DNA of 57,682 nt from Flavobacterium psychrophilum (GTDB taxonomy: Bacteria; Bacteroidota; Bacteroidia; Flavobacteriales; Flavobacteriaceae), in contig CAMDQL010000003.1 in NCBI GenBank assembly GCA_945905915.1, positions 1-57,682 of the forward strand. Direction: 5' to 3'. The notes under the pieces are model-generated. The model ran no database searches and was not told the origin of the DNA. It saw only the letters and a program-made list of their open reading frames with translations. The translations under genes were made by a program, and so were the position numbers. This document shows positions 25,155 to 32,942 of the stretch, piece after piece (the stretch's first letter is position 1; each line of letters begins with the position of its first letter).

Positions 25155-26979
25155 CAAAGCTCTGCATCATCACTAATTTTGAGTACGTTCCGTTTAGAGT
25201 CAACAATTCATCATGGGTTCCTTGTTCCACGATTTCGCCTTTGTGCATCACCACAATTTTATCTGCTTTTTGAATAGTTGATAAACGGTGGGCAATGACA
25301 ATAGAAGTTCTGTTTAGCATCATGTTTTCTAAAGCCACTTGTACAAATTTTTCACTTTCAGTATCTAAAGCCGAAGTTGCTTCATCCAAAATCATTATTG
25401 GAGGATTTTTCAAAACGGCTCTCGCAATTGATAAACGTTGTTTTTGGCCTCCCGAAAGTTTTCCACCCGCATCACCAATGTTGGTATTAATTCCGTTGGG
25501 TAAAGCAGCTACGAATTCGTAAGCATTTGCCACTTTTAAAGCGTCAATGATTTCTTCGTCAGTTGCATCTTGTTTACCTAAGCGAATGTTATTTTTAATC
25601 GAATCATTGAATAAAATAGAATCCTGTGTAACTAATCCCATTAAATCTCGTAACGATTCTAAAGTCATGTCTTTGATGTCAATACCATCTATTTTTACAC
25701 TTCCTTCTTGTACATCATAAAAACGCGTCAATAAATTGGCAATCGTACTTTTCCCAGAACCTGATTGCCCAACTAAAGCAACCGTTTTTCCTTTAGGTAC
25801 ATCTAATGTGAAGTTTTTCAACACATTTTCTGCTTCATATTTAAAGTTGATATTTTCAATGCTAATTTTCTCAGTAAATGATTCTTTTTTTACTGCATTA
25901 GGTTTATTAACAATGGTATTTTCAACTTCTAAAATCTCAAAAACTCGTTCGGCTGCAGCCAATCCATTTTTTACAGCATAAGATGCTTTTGATATTGCTT
26001 TTGCAGGAGTTAAGATGTTGTAAGCCAATCCAAGATACACAATAAATAAAGCACCATTTAATGTTTTGTCTATTAAAACTAAGTTTCCACCATACCATAA
26101 AAGTACTGCAATGGTTACAATTCCCATAAATTCGCTCATGGGTGAGGCTAAATTATTTTTCTTTCCAATACTGTTGTTCAAACGAAGTAATCTATCAATT
26201 GAATCATTGAAAATAGATTTGAAATAGCCTTCAGAATTATAACTTTTCACCACTTTTAATCCGCCTAAACTTTCTTCTACAATCGAAATTAAATAACCGT
26301 TTTCTTTTTGAACATTTTGCGATTTCGATTTTAAGCTTTTCCCAATTTTTGTAATAATAAATCCAGAAATTGGAATAAAAATGAATACAAACAGCGTTAA
26401 TTCAAGACTAATTCTCATCATTGCAACAATAGCAAAAACTATTGTAAGTGGTTCTTTTACAATAAGTTCTAAAATTATGAAAAATGAATTCTGAACCTCA
26501 TTAACATCACCAAGCATTCGTGCCATAACATCACCTTTTCTTTTTTCGGAATAGTATGAAATAGGTAAAGAAATGATTTTATCATACATTTTTTCACGTA
26601 AATCATGAAGTACTCCGTTTTTAATTTTTGTTAAATGTTGAGATGCAAAATAGTTGAATGCATTTTTAAACAAAAAAGTAGAAATAACTAATGCAACAGT
26701 GAGTAAAAGTGCATATTGTATTCCGTTTTCTATTGTGAGTTTAGTAATGTAATATTGTAAATACTCTTTTCCATAAGTTGTTATTTCCCAAATTCCATTA
26801 TATTTTGGTAATTCTACAACTTTTTCATTCATTTTAAACAAAACTTCCATTAACGGAAAAAGTGCTACAAATGAAAGTGTGCTGAATAAAGCATAAAAAA
26901 TATTGAAAAACACATTCCAAAAAATGTGACTTTTGAATTTTTTTGCAAACGGAATTATTTTTTTAAAATTTTTGTCCAT
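25150..26979 (-). CDS. ABC exporter, ATP-binding/permease (MsbA-like)
   Basis: A 609-residue half-transporter with an N-terminal membrane domain of about six helices and a C-terminal nucleotide-binding domain. Walker A is GQSGSGKST (about residue 400), signature LSGGQKQR, Walker B MILDEATSALD, and the H-loop IVIAHRLSTI. It works as a homodimer; MsbA-type proteins flip lipid A core or other lipids across the inner membrane, but this assignment is by general resemblance. The stop codon of the phosphosugar mutase is directly adjacent (0 bp spacing), so the two are co-transcribed. Confidence 0.9.
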   Translation of the reverse strand: MDKNFKKIIPFAKKFKSHIFWNVFFNIFYALFSTLSFVALFPLMEVLFKMNEKVVELPKYNGIWEITTYGKEYLQYYITKLTIENGIQYALLLTVALVISTFLFKNAFNYFASQHLTKIKNGVLHDLREKMYDKIISLPISYYSEKRKGDVMARMLGDVNEVQNSFFIILELIVKEPLTIVFAIVAMMRISLELTLFVFIFIPISGFIITKIGKSLKSKSQNVQKENGYLISIVEESLGGLKVVKSYNSEGYFKSIFNDSIDRLLRLNNSIGKKNNLASPMSEFMGIVTIAVLLWYGGNLVLIDKTLNGALFIVYLGLAYNILTPAKAISKASYAVKNGLAAAERVFEILEVENTIVNKPNAVKKESFTEKISIENINFKYEAENVLKNFTLDVPKGKTVALVGQSGSGKSTIANLLTRFYDVQEGSVKIDGIDIKDMTLESLRDLMGLVTQDSILFNDSIKNNIRLGKQDATDEEIIDALKVANAYEFVAALPNGINTNIGDAGGKLSGGQKQRLSIARAVLKNPPIMILDEATSALDTESEKFVQVALENMMLNRTSIVIAHRLSTIQKADKIVVMHKGEIVEQGTHDELLTLNGTYSKLVMMQSFE

Positions 26980-28707
26980 TTAATTTAATTTCATTGCCGA
27001 AATTATACCAGCAATTTTGTTATCTAATTCTTTTTCTACTGATTCAGCGTTTTCAATCGTGTCTAAAACTCCATTTACGCTGAAATAGAATTTAATTTTA
27101 GGTTCGGTGCCGCTTGGTCGAGCGCAAATTTTACTTCCGTCTTCCAAATAGTATATTAATACGTTTGATTTTGGAATATGAATTTCAAATTCTTCATTAT
27201 TCATGAAGTCTTTTCCTTTGGCAACTTGATAATCTTCAATACAAATGACACGTTGACCGTTGATTTCTTTTAACGGATTTTCGCGTAAGTCTATCATCAT
27301 TTGTTTGATTTCGTTAGCGCCTTCAATTCCTTTTTTGGTAATCGAAATTAATGATTCTTTATAACAACCAAAATCAATATATAAATTTAATAATTCTTGA
27401 TATAACGAACTACCCGATGCTTTTGCCTGAGCAGCAATTTCACTTAATAATAAAACGGCACCTACCGCATCTTTATCGCGAACGGCATCACCTACCATAT
27501 ATCCAAAACTTTCTTCACCACCACTTATAAAGGTTTGATTTGGGAAATCCTTAATGAATTTTGCAATCCATTTGAAACCAGTTAATCCTACTTTGCATTC
27601 TACACCATAAGCTGCGGCTAATTCTAACATCATGGGTGTTGAAACAATAGTAGATCCAATGAATTCATTTCCTTTAAATTTATCAGTGCGTTTCCATTGT
27701 TCTAATAGGAAAGCGGTCATGATCACCATCGTTTGATTTCCGTTCAGCAATTTGATGTTTCCGTCTAAATCGCGAACAGCAACCCCTAATCGATCTGAAT
27801 CTGGATCCGTTCCAACTACAATATCAGCTCCAATTTTATTTGCCAAAGCAATAGCCATTGACAACGCCTCTGGTTCTTCCGGATTTGGAGATTTCACAGT
27901 TGGAAAATCACCATCAGGTTCGGCTTGTTCAGGAACAATATTCACATCGGTATAACCAGCTTTTGCTAATACATTAGGGATTGATTTTATTGAAGTTCCG
28001 TGTAACGAAGTATAAACGATTTTTAGATTGACTTTAGCTTCAGAAGGCGTATTAAAACTTGCATTTTCGATGGTTGATTTAAAGAAAGCTTCATCAATTT
28101 CAGAATCAATATATTCGATTAAATCGTTGTTGGCTTCAAACTTAATTTCGCTGTATTTCAACTCTTCAATTATCTTTATAATTTCGGCATCTTGTGGTGG
28201 AACTAATTGGCCACCATCTTGCCAATATACTTTGTAACCGTTGTATTCTGGCGGATTGTGAGAAGCAGTTAATACAATTCCTGCATGGCAATTCAAATAG
28301 CGAACGGCAAAAGATAATTCTGGTGTTGGGCGCATATCGGAAAACAAATACACTTTAATTCCGTTTGCCGAAAAAACATCGGCAACCACTTTTGCTAACG
28401 TATCACTATTATGACGGCAATCGTATGCGATGACCACTTTTAAAGGTTCGTTTGGAAACGATTTGTATAAATAATCTGATAAACCTTGTGTGTTTTTTCC
28501 CAAAGTATATTTGTTGATACGATTAGTTCCAACACCCATAACACCGCGCATTCCGCCCGTTCCAAACTCTAAGTTTTTATAGAAACCTTCTTCTAACTCT
28601 TTTGGAGCAGAAGTCATCATTTTTTTGATTGCCTCGTGAGTGGTTTCGTCAAAAGTTGGGGTTAACCATTCGTTTACTTTATTTAAAATACTTTGTTCGA
28701 TATGCAT
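26980..28707 (-). CDS. Phospho-sugar mutase (phosphoglucomutase/phosphomannomutase)
   Basis: A 575-residue alpha-D-phosphohexomutase that swaps phosphate between C1 and C6. The phosphoserine loop is TASHNPPEYNGYKVYW, the metal loop GTDPDSDRLG, the sugar-specificity loop GGEESFGY and the phosphate-binding RPSGTEPK near the C-terminus. Length matches the large PGM/PMM type. The longer frame to 28755 overlaps the upstream gene, so ATG 28707 (MHIEQSILNKV) is chosen. Glucose versus mannose preference cannot be read from sequence. Confidence 0.94.
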   Translation of the reverse strand: MHIEQSILNKVNEWLTPTFDETTHEAIKKMMTSAPKELEEGFYKNLEFGTGGMRGVMGVGTNRINKYTLGKNTQGLSDYLYKSFPNEPLKVVIAYDCRHNSDTLAKVVADVFSANGIKVYLFSDMRPTPELSFAVRYLNCHAGIVLTASHNPPEYNGYKVYWQDGGQLVPPQDAEIIKIIEELKYSEIKFEANNDLIEYIDSEIDEAFFKSTIENASFNTPSEAKVNLKIVYTSLHGTSIKSIPNVLAKAGYTDVNIVPEQAEPDGDFPTVKSPNPEEPEALSMAIALANKIGADIVVGTDPDSDRLGVAVRDLDGNIKLLNGNQTMVIMTAFLLEQWKRTDKFKGNEFIGSTIVSTPMMLELAAAYGVECKVGLTGFKWIAKFIKDFPNQTFISGGEESFGYMVGDAVRDKDAVGAVLLLSEIAAQAKASGSSLYQELLNLYIDFGCYKESLISITKKGIEGANEIKQMMIDLRENPLKEINGQRVICIEDYQVAKGKDFMNNEEFEIHIPKSNVLIYYLEDGSKICARPSGTEPKIKFYFSVNGVLDTIENAESVEKELDNKIAGIISAMKLN

Positions 28708-28711
28708 ATTC

Positions 28712-29209
28712 TTATTTCTTTTTGAAGCCAATTTTACTTCTTTCTTTTTGTTCAATATTTTTCTGATTATTGTCCATCAGATAATTTAAAGCTTTGTATA
28801 TTTCAGGAAACTGTTCTTCAATTTCTGATACTCTATTTGTGATTTCTTCCAAAGATAAAATTGAATTTCTTAGTACTACAAAAGTTCTCATAATTGCAAT
28901 ATTTACTTCAATTGCTTTCTTTGAATTTAATACAGAAGATAACATTGCAACGCCTTGCTCTGTAAACGCAAAAGGCATATATCTTGTTCCGCCGTAACTT
29001 GAGGTCGCAATTTGCGACCTCAAGTTTTCAAATTCTTCTTTTGTAAGTTCAAACATAAAATCTTTAGGAAATCTTTCAATATTCCTTCTGACAGCTTCTT
29101 TTAGTCTTTTTGTTTCAATTTGATAAAGAAATGCTAAATCAAAATCTAGCATAACTTTTTGATTTCTAATCAAATGAATTTTGTTGTTGATAATCTCTAA
29201 TTTTTGCAT
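28712..29209 (-). CDS. ORF6N domain protein
   Basis: A 165-residue DNA-binding-type protein of the ORF6N/KilA-N group. The N-terminus (IHLIRNQKVMLDFDLAFLYQ..RLKEAVRRNIERFPKDFMFELT) and YMPFAFTEQGVAMLSSVLNS are the family's blocks; the C-terminal part is helical (EEITNRVSEIEEQFPEIYKAL) and may oligomerise. Such proteins occur in phages but are also common as lone chromosomal genes in Bacteroidota. It sits between sugar genes, 4 bp before the mutase start. A 31-bp palindrome lies in its coding region. Confidence 0.9.
   Translation of the reverse strand: MQKLEIINNKIHLIRNQKVMLDFDLAFLYQIETKRLKEAVRRNIERFPKDFMFELTKEEFENLRSQIATSSYGGTRYMPFAFTEQGVAMLSSVLNSKKAIEVNIAIMRTFVVLRNSILSLEEITNRVSEIEEQFPEIYKALNYLMDNNQKNIEQKERSKIGFKKK
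28996..29026. repeat. 31-bp perfect palindrome within the ORF6N gene
   Basis: Arms AACTTGAGGTCGCAA and TTGCGACCTCAAGTT (15 bp each) separated by one base. It encodes NLRSQIATSS just before the conserved GGTRYMPFAFTEQG. Confidence 0.95.
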
Positions 29210-29245
29210 GGCGTATATAATTTAAAAAGTTAATAATTCAGTTTT

Positions 29246-29280
29246 ACTCCCAACTTCAAACCCCCAACTCCTCACTAATC
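29246..29280. repeat. Period-7 array (ACT/ACC type) at the end of the glycosyltransferase gene
   Basis: Units begin at 29246, 29253, 29260, 29267 and 29274, exactly 7 bp apart. The array spans the stop codon and encodes the last residues EELGV of the glycosyltransferase. Confidence 0.75.
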
Positions 29281-30203
29281 TTATAACGTTCTTCGTTGTT
29301 TTTTGTCCGAAGGATAATTTCGCCCAGAAATCCTGCTAAGAATAATTGGGTTCCAATTAACATTGCGGTTAACGATAAGTAGAATTGCGGTCGTTCGGTG
29401 ATTAATCTTCCTGAGGTATTGATGAATAATTTGTCGATTCCTAAATAGAAGGCGAATAAAAATCCAATGATAAACATGATTGAACCTAGTAATCCGAAAA
29501 GGTGCATAGGTCGTTTCCCGAAAGTAGAAATGAACCAAATCGTAATCAAATCTAAGAAACCATTGATAAAACGGCTCATTCCAAATTTAGAATTCCCGTA
29601 TTTTCTGGCTTGATGAATTACTATTTTTTCGCCAATGTTTGAAAAACCTGCATTTTTAGCTAAAACCGGAATATAGCGGTGCATTTCTCCCGAAACTTCG
29701 ATATTTTTAATAACGATATTTTTATAGGCTTTTAATCCGCAATTGAAATCGTTCAAATAAACCCCTGAAGTTTTTCGAGCCGCCCAATTGAATAATTTAG
29801 ATGGAATATTTTTGGCTACAACAGAATCGTAACGCTTTTTCTTCCAACCCGAAATCAAATCATAATTATCTTCGGTGATTAAACGATATAACTCTGGAAT
29901 TTCATCGGGGCTGTCTTGTAAATCGGCATCCATAGTAATAATTACTTCACCTTGCGCTTTAGCAAAACCAGCATGTAACGCTTGTGATTTTCCATAATTT
30001 CTAAGAAAACGGATGCCTTTTACATTTGGATTTTCATTAGAAAGATTGGTAATAGTTTGCCAAGAAGCATCAGTACTACCATCATCAACAAACAGGATTT
30101 CATAAGAAAAGTTATGTGTATTCATAACTTTTACAATCCAATGGTGTAATTCAGGTAACGATTCTTGTTCGTTTAATAATGGGATAACTATGGATAAATT
30201 CAT
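29256..30203 (-). CDS. Glycosyltransferase family 2, membrane-anchored
   Basis: A 315-residue GT-A enzyme of the dolichyl/undecaprenyl-phosphate sugar transferase type. MNLSIVIPLLNEQESLPEL begins the nucleotide-binding fold; DDGSTD and DADLQDSPDEI (the DxD motif) bind the metal-sugar nucleotide. Two C-terminal hydrophobic helices (LFGLLGSIMFIIGFLFAFY and LSLTAMLIGTQLFLAGFLGEIIL) anchor it in the inner membrane, as in GtrB/ArnC. The longer frame to 30245 overlaps the upstream gene, so ATG 30203 is used. It follows the DUF4199 gene by 4 bp. Confidence 0.9.
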   Translation of the reverse strand: MNLSIVIPLLNEQESLPELHHWIVKVMNTHNFSYEILFVDDGSTDASWQTITNLSNENPNVKGIRFLRNYGKSQALHAGFAKAQGEVIITMDADLQDSPDEIPELYRLITEDNYDLISGWKKKRYDSVVAKNIPSKLFNWAARKTSGVYLNDFNCGLKAYKNIVIKNIEVSGEMHRYIPVLAKNAGFSNIGEKIVIHQARKYGNSKFGMSRFINGFLDLITIWFISTFGKRPMHLFGLLGSIMFIIGFLFAFYLGIDKLFINTSGRLITERPQFYLSLTAMLIGTQLFLAGFLGEIILRTKNNEERYKISEELGV

Positions 30204-30207
30204 TGAA

Positions 30208-30735
30208 TTATAATACAGGTTTGTTTTTTTTGAAAATTGCAGCAAGAATTAATCCAAAAACGATAGAACCTAGTAATGATTTTAAAATACCATATAATAA
30301 ACCTAATGTTGAAAATTGAGGCATTTCTTTCATATCATCAATGGCTTTTTTAATTTCAGCCGCGGGAACATTCCATTTTTGTAAATTTTCTACTTGAAAA
30401 TTGATAAGCGCTTCATGAATTAAGTCTCTTGTCGCAGTATCAATCACATTAAATAGAACAATTGAAAAAGAAGTAGAAATTAAAATACCTATTAATGCGG
30501 CAATAAAATATCCAGTAAATCCTTCTTTGAAAGTCATAAAACTACCTAAACTTTTTCTCAATTCAATTAACTGAAAAACACCAATTGCAAGAAAAACAAG
30601 CATTACAGTAACTCCTAACCAAATATTGATGAATAAGTTGTAATCAACAACATACATTGATATAATATAAAATACACTGAATAATCCACTGATTACTCCA
30701 AATTTAATTCCGTTCTTTTTAATAATTTCGTTCAT
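30208..30735 (-). CDS. DUF4199 membrane protein
   Basis: A 175-residue inner-membrane protein with four hydrophobic helices (about residues 12-32, 37-57, 75-97 and 145-168) and a soluble helical loop between the third and fourth. This is the DUF4199 layout of Bacteroidota, usually next to a family 2 glycosyltransferase, as here. Function unknown; a role in handling the glycosyltransferase's lipid-linked product is inference. First gene of the unit. Confidence 0.9.
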   Translation of the reverse strand: MNEIIKKNGIKFGVISGLFSVFYIISMYVVDYNLFINIWLGVTVMLVFLAIGVFQLIELRKSLGSFMTFKEGFTGYFIAALIGILISTSFSIVLFNVIDTATRDLIHEALINFQVENLQKWNVPAAEIKKAIDDMKEMPQFSTLGLLYGILKSLLGSIVFGLILAAIFKKNKPVL

Positions 30736-30760
30736 AGATAATTTAAGTTTAATTAATTTA

Positions 30761-30768
30761 CAAATATA
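30761..30768 (-). promoter_or_regulatory. TAnnTTTG promoter for DUF4199-glycosyltransferase
   Basis: TATATTTG on the minus strand 25 bp before the ATG at 30735. Confidence 0.65.
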
Positions 30769-30846
30769 AGAATTCTTCTCGTTACTCTATAAGAGATGAA
30801 AAATAAAAAAAAGTTACAGAAACATTGGTAAATTAAAAATAAAATG

Positions 30847-30854
30847 TAATTTTG
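30847..30854 (+). promoter_or_regulatory. TAnnTTTG promoter for rpmE2 with long leader
   Basis: TAATTTTG giving a leader of roughly 100 nt to the ATG at 30962. The leader has no ORF; it might hold an autoregulatory structure, but I see no strong hairpin. Confidence 0.65.
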
Positions 30855-30961
30855 CACCCTAATTAAAAAGTTTATAAACAAAAAGGTTATAAAATGTTTA
30901 CACCTTTAGCAAACTAAAGCCGCGAAACATCGTATAATCGCTTAATAAAAAGATTTACAAA

Positions 30962-31210
30962 ATGAGAAAAGGTATTCACCCAGAAAATTACAGATTAGTA
31001 GCTTTTAAAGACATGTCAAACGAGGATGTTTTTATTACTAAATCTACAGTAGAAACTAAAGAAACAATTACTCACGAAGGTGTTGAGTATCCAGTTTTCA
31101 AAATGGAGATTTCTAGAACTTCTCACCCTTTTTACACAGGTAAATCTAAACTTATTGATACTGCAGGACGTATTGATAAATTCAACAGCAAATACGCTAA
31201 AAAAGCTTAA
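30962..31210 (+). CDS. rpmE2: 50S ribosomal protein L31, type B
   Basis: An 82-residue L31 of type B. It starts MRKGIHPENYRLVAFKDMSN and ends SKLIDTAGRIDKFNSKYAKK, both diagnostic. It has no cysteines, so it lacks the zinc-binding CxxC of type A and is the zinc-independent form. It is a single-gene unit with promoter, long leader and terminator. Confidence 0.96.
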   Translation: MRKGIHPENYRLVAFKDMSNEDVFITKSTVETKETITHEGVEYPVFKMEISRTSHPFYTGKSKLIDTAGRIDKFNSKYAKKA

Positions 31211-31239
31211 TTATATATTGCTTTTTCAACATAATATTA

Positions 31240-31267
31240 AAGCTTCACATTTTGTGAGGCTTTTTTT
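31240..31267 (+). terminator. Terminator of rpmE2
   Basis: Ten-pair stem AAGCTTCACA / TGTGAGGCTT (one T-G pair) with a 3-nt loop and seven T. Confidence 0.88.
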
Positions 31268-31280
31268 ATGGAATAAATTG

Positions 31281-31288
31281 TATTTTTG
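31281..31288 (+). promoter_or_regulatory. TAnnTTTG promoter for the GlmU-like gene
   Basis: TATTTTTG, 25 bp before the ATG at 31314. Confidence 0.6.
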
Positions 31289-31313
31289 ATATTTAGAAAT
31301 AATAAAATTATAA

Positions 31314-32489
31314 ATGAACTATATACTTTTTGACGGAACCGTTCGCAATGCGTTACTTCCTTTTACGTTTACTCGTCCTGTGGCAGATATTCGTATTGGA
31401 ATATTAACCATACGTGAAAAATGGGAAAAATACCTTGGTTCAACTACAACTACTTTGACAGAAGAGTATTTGATGGAGAAATATCCAATGGTTGAAATGG
31501 AGCAAAACATCATGATCAATGCTTCTTTTTTACCAAATGCAATTCTAGTTGATTTAATTCAAAATTTGGAACAAAATCAAGCAGTGGTTTTTGGTGATGA
31601 AATCGTTGCTTTTTATACAAATGACACCCAAGAGGAAGTAGATTTTGAACAATATGATTTGGTTGTTTATGAAGGCGAATTCTTGCGCATCGAAAATACA
31701 TGGGATATTTTTTCTAAAAATGATCGTGCGATTCGAGAAGATTTTGAATTACTTACGGAAGATAGAGTGTCGCAGCCAATTCCTAAATCAGTAAATGTAA
31801 TTGCACCCGAAAATATATTCATTGAAGCAGGAGCAAAGCTTGAATTTGTAACTCTAAACGCTTCAACCGGTCCTATTTACATCGGAGCTAATGCAGAAAT
31901 TATGGAAGGTTCTGTTATTCGAGGTCCTTTTGCTTTATGTGAATCAGGAAGAGTAAAGTTGGCCACAAAAGTATATGGCGCTACAACGGTAGGTCCGCAT
32001 TCAGTGATTGGTGGCGAAGTTAATAATTCGGTTTTATTCGGATATTCAAACAAAGGTCATGATGGATTTTTAGGGAATTCGGTTTTGGGTGAATGGTGTA
32101 ATATTGGTGCCGATTCAAATAATTCGAACTTAAAAAATAATTACGAAGAAGTACGTCTTTGGAGCTATGAAACCGAAGGATTTGCAAAAACGGGATTACA
32201 ATTTTGCGGATTGATGATGGGAGATCACAGCAAGTGTGGTATCAATACGATGTTTAACACTGGAACAGTTGTAGGAGTTTCGGCAAATATTTTTGGTGCA
32301 GGATTTCCAAGAAATTTTGTTCCAAGTTATTCTTGGGGTGGTGCTTCTGGTTTTTCAACCTATATTACTAGTAAAGCATTTCAAACAGCAAAGATTGTTA
32401 TGGCTAGAAGAAATGTTGAATTTACCCATCAAGATGCTGCAATATTAACCCATGTATTTGAGGAAACTAAAAAGTACAGAAAAGAATAA
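31314..32489 (+). CDS. GlmU-family putative sugar nucleotidyltransferase
   Basis: A 391-residue protein resembling the GlmU-like/glucose-1-phosphate thymidylyltransferase family of Bacteroidota. The N-terminal 180 residues begin MNYILFDGTVRNALLPFTFTRP, a reduced nucleotidyltransferase-like domain without the classic GxGTR loop. The C-terminal half is a left-handed beta helix of hexapeptide repeats (IYIGANAEIMEGSVIRGP, VYGATTVGPHSVIGGEVNN). Whether it transfers nucleotides or acyl groups is not settled by the sequence. Monocistronic. Confidence 0.85.
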   Translation: MNYILFDGTVRNALLPFTFTRPVADIRIGILTIREKWEKYLGSTTTTLTEEYLMEKYPMVEMEQNIMINASFLPNAILVDLIQNLEQNQAVVFGDEIVAFYTNDTQEEVDFEQYDLVVYEGEFLRIENTWDIFSKNDRAIREDFELLTEDRVSQPIPKSVNVIAPENIFIEAGAKLEFVTLNASTGPIYIGANAEIMEGSVIRGPFALCESGRVKLATKVYGATTVGPHSVIGGEVNNSVLFGYSNKGHDGFLGNSVLGEWCNIGADSNNSNLKNNYEEVRLWSYETEGFAKTGLQFCGLMMGDHSKCGINTMFNTGTVVGVSANIFGAGFPRNFVPSYSWGGASGFSTYITSKAFQTAKIVMARRNVEFTHQDAAILTHVFEETKKYRKE

Positions 32490-32565
32490 GTCGTTTTTTT
32501 TATACGAATATTTCTTAATTTTATACGTTTATTGAATGGTGTAAATCGTTTAGTACTAAAGTATG

Positions 32566-32573
32566 TAAATTTG
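32566..32573 (+). promoter_or_regulatory. TAnnTTTG promoter of small RNA copy 1
   Basis: TAAATTTG, ending 7 nt before the first base (32580) of the conserved transcript core. Confidence 0.7.
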
Positions 32574-32576
32574 TAC

Positions 32577-32654
32577 TATAAAATAAGATTTTTAGTTCTG
32601 TAGGGGGAATTTAAGAATTTTTTAAAAAGCTTGACTTTTGTCAAGCTTTTTTTT
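32577..32654 (+). ncRNA. Small RNA candidate, tandem copy 1
   Basis: A short unit with no ORF of use. From 32580 it has a 43-nt core shared with copy 2. Inside the core AGTTCT pairs with AGAATT to expose a loop with GTAGGGGGAATTTA. It ends in a strong terminator, AAAAGCTTGAC / GTCAAGCTTTT with a TTTT loop and T run. Promoter at 32566. A noncoding transcript of about 75 nt is the simplest reading; a tiny peptide or a protein-binding DNA site is less likely. Target unknown; the G-run loop is the obvious base-pairing surface. Confidence 0.65.
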
Positions 32655-32786
32655 ACCCTAAAAAATAAACGTTAATTACTTATTACAAACGATTATTCTT
32701 TTAAATTAAACGTTTATGTCTTAAAAAATAACATTGGTTTAAAAGTATTAACACGACTGAAAATATTTGTATATATTTACACTATG

Positions 32787-32860
32787 AAAATAAGATTTTT
32801 AGTTCTGTAGGGGGAATTTAAGAATTTTTAAAAGGCTTGGCGTTCGTCAAGCCTTTTTGT
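32787..32860 (+). ncRNA. Small RNA candidate, tandem copy 2
   Basis: The 43-nt core of copy 1 is repeated almost exactly from 32787, including the GTAGGGGGAATT loop. The terminator differs but keeps its pairing: AAAAGGCTTG / CAAGCCTTTT (an A-T pair of copy 1 has become G-C) plus a G-T and a C-G pair, loop GTTC. The -7 region reads TATATTTA (32772-32779), one base off consensus, so this copy may be weaker or differently controlled. It lies 31 bp before the mtaB promoter. Confidence 0.62.
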
Positions 32861-32890
32861 TTTTTATTTTGGTACTTTATTTTTTGTCCG

Positions 32891-32898
32891 TAGATTTG
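32891..32898 (+). promoter_or_regulatory. TAnnTTTG promoter for mtaB
   Basis: TAGATTTG, 44 bp before the ATG at 32943. Confidence 0.65.
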
Positions 32899-32942
32899 CG
32901 ATTCAATTTTTTGACAACGATTTCATTAATTGAACTTTACTT

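Larger units (their letters stand above)
32525..32717. promoter_or_regulatory. Three ACGTTTAT / ATAAACGT sites around the sRNA genes
   Basis: ACGTTTAT at 32525-32532 and 32710-32717 and its reverse complement ATAAACGT at 32665-32672, the latter two within near-palindromes. They could be regulator sites in front of each small RNA promoter. Weak evidence. Confidence 0.3.

Noticed and set aside
28708..28755. Longer N-terminus for the phosphosugar mutase
   Set aside because: Overlaps the ORF6N gene and adds a Lys-rich tail unlike the family.
28712..29209. Prophage remnant because of the ORF6N domain
   Set aside because: No other phage gene is near and the domain is common as a lone gene in this phylum.
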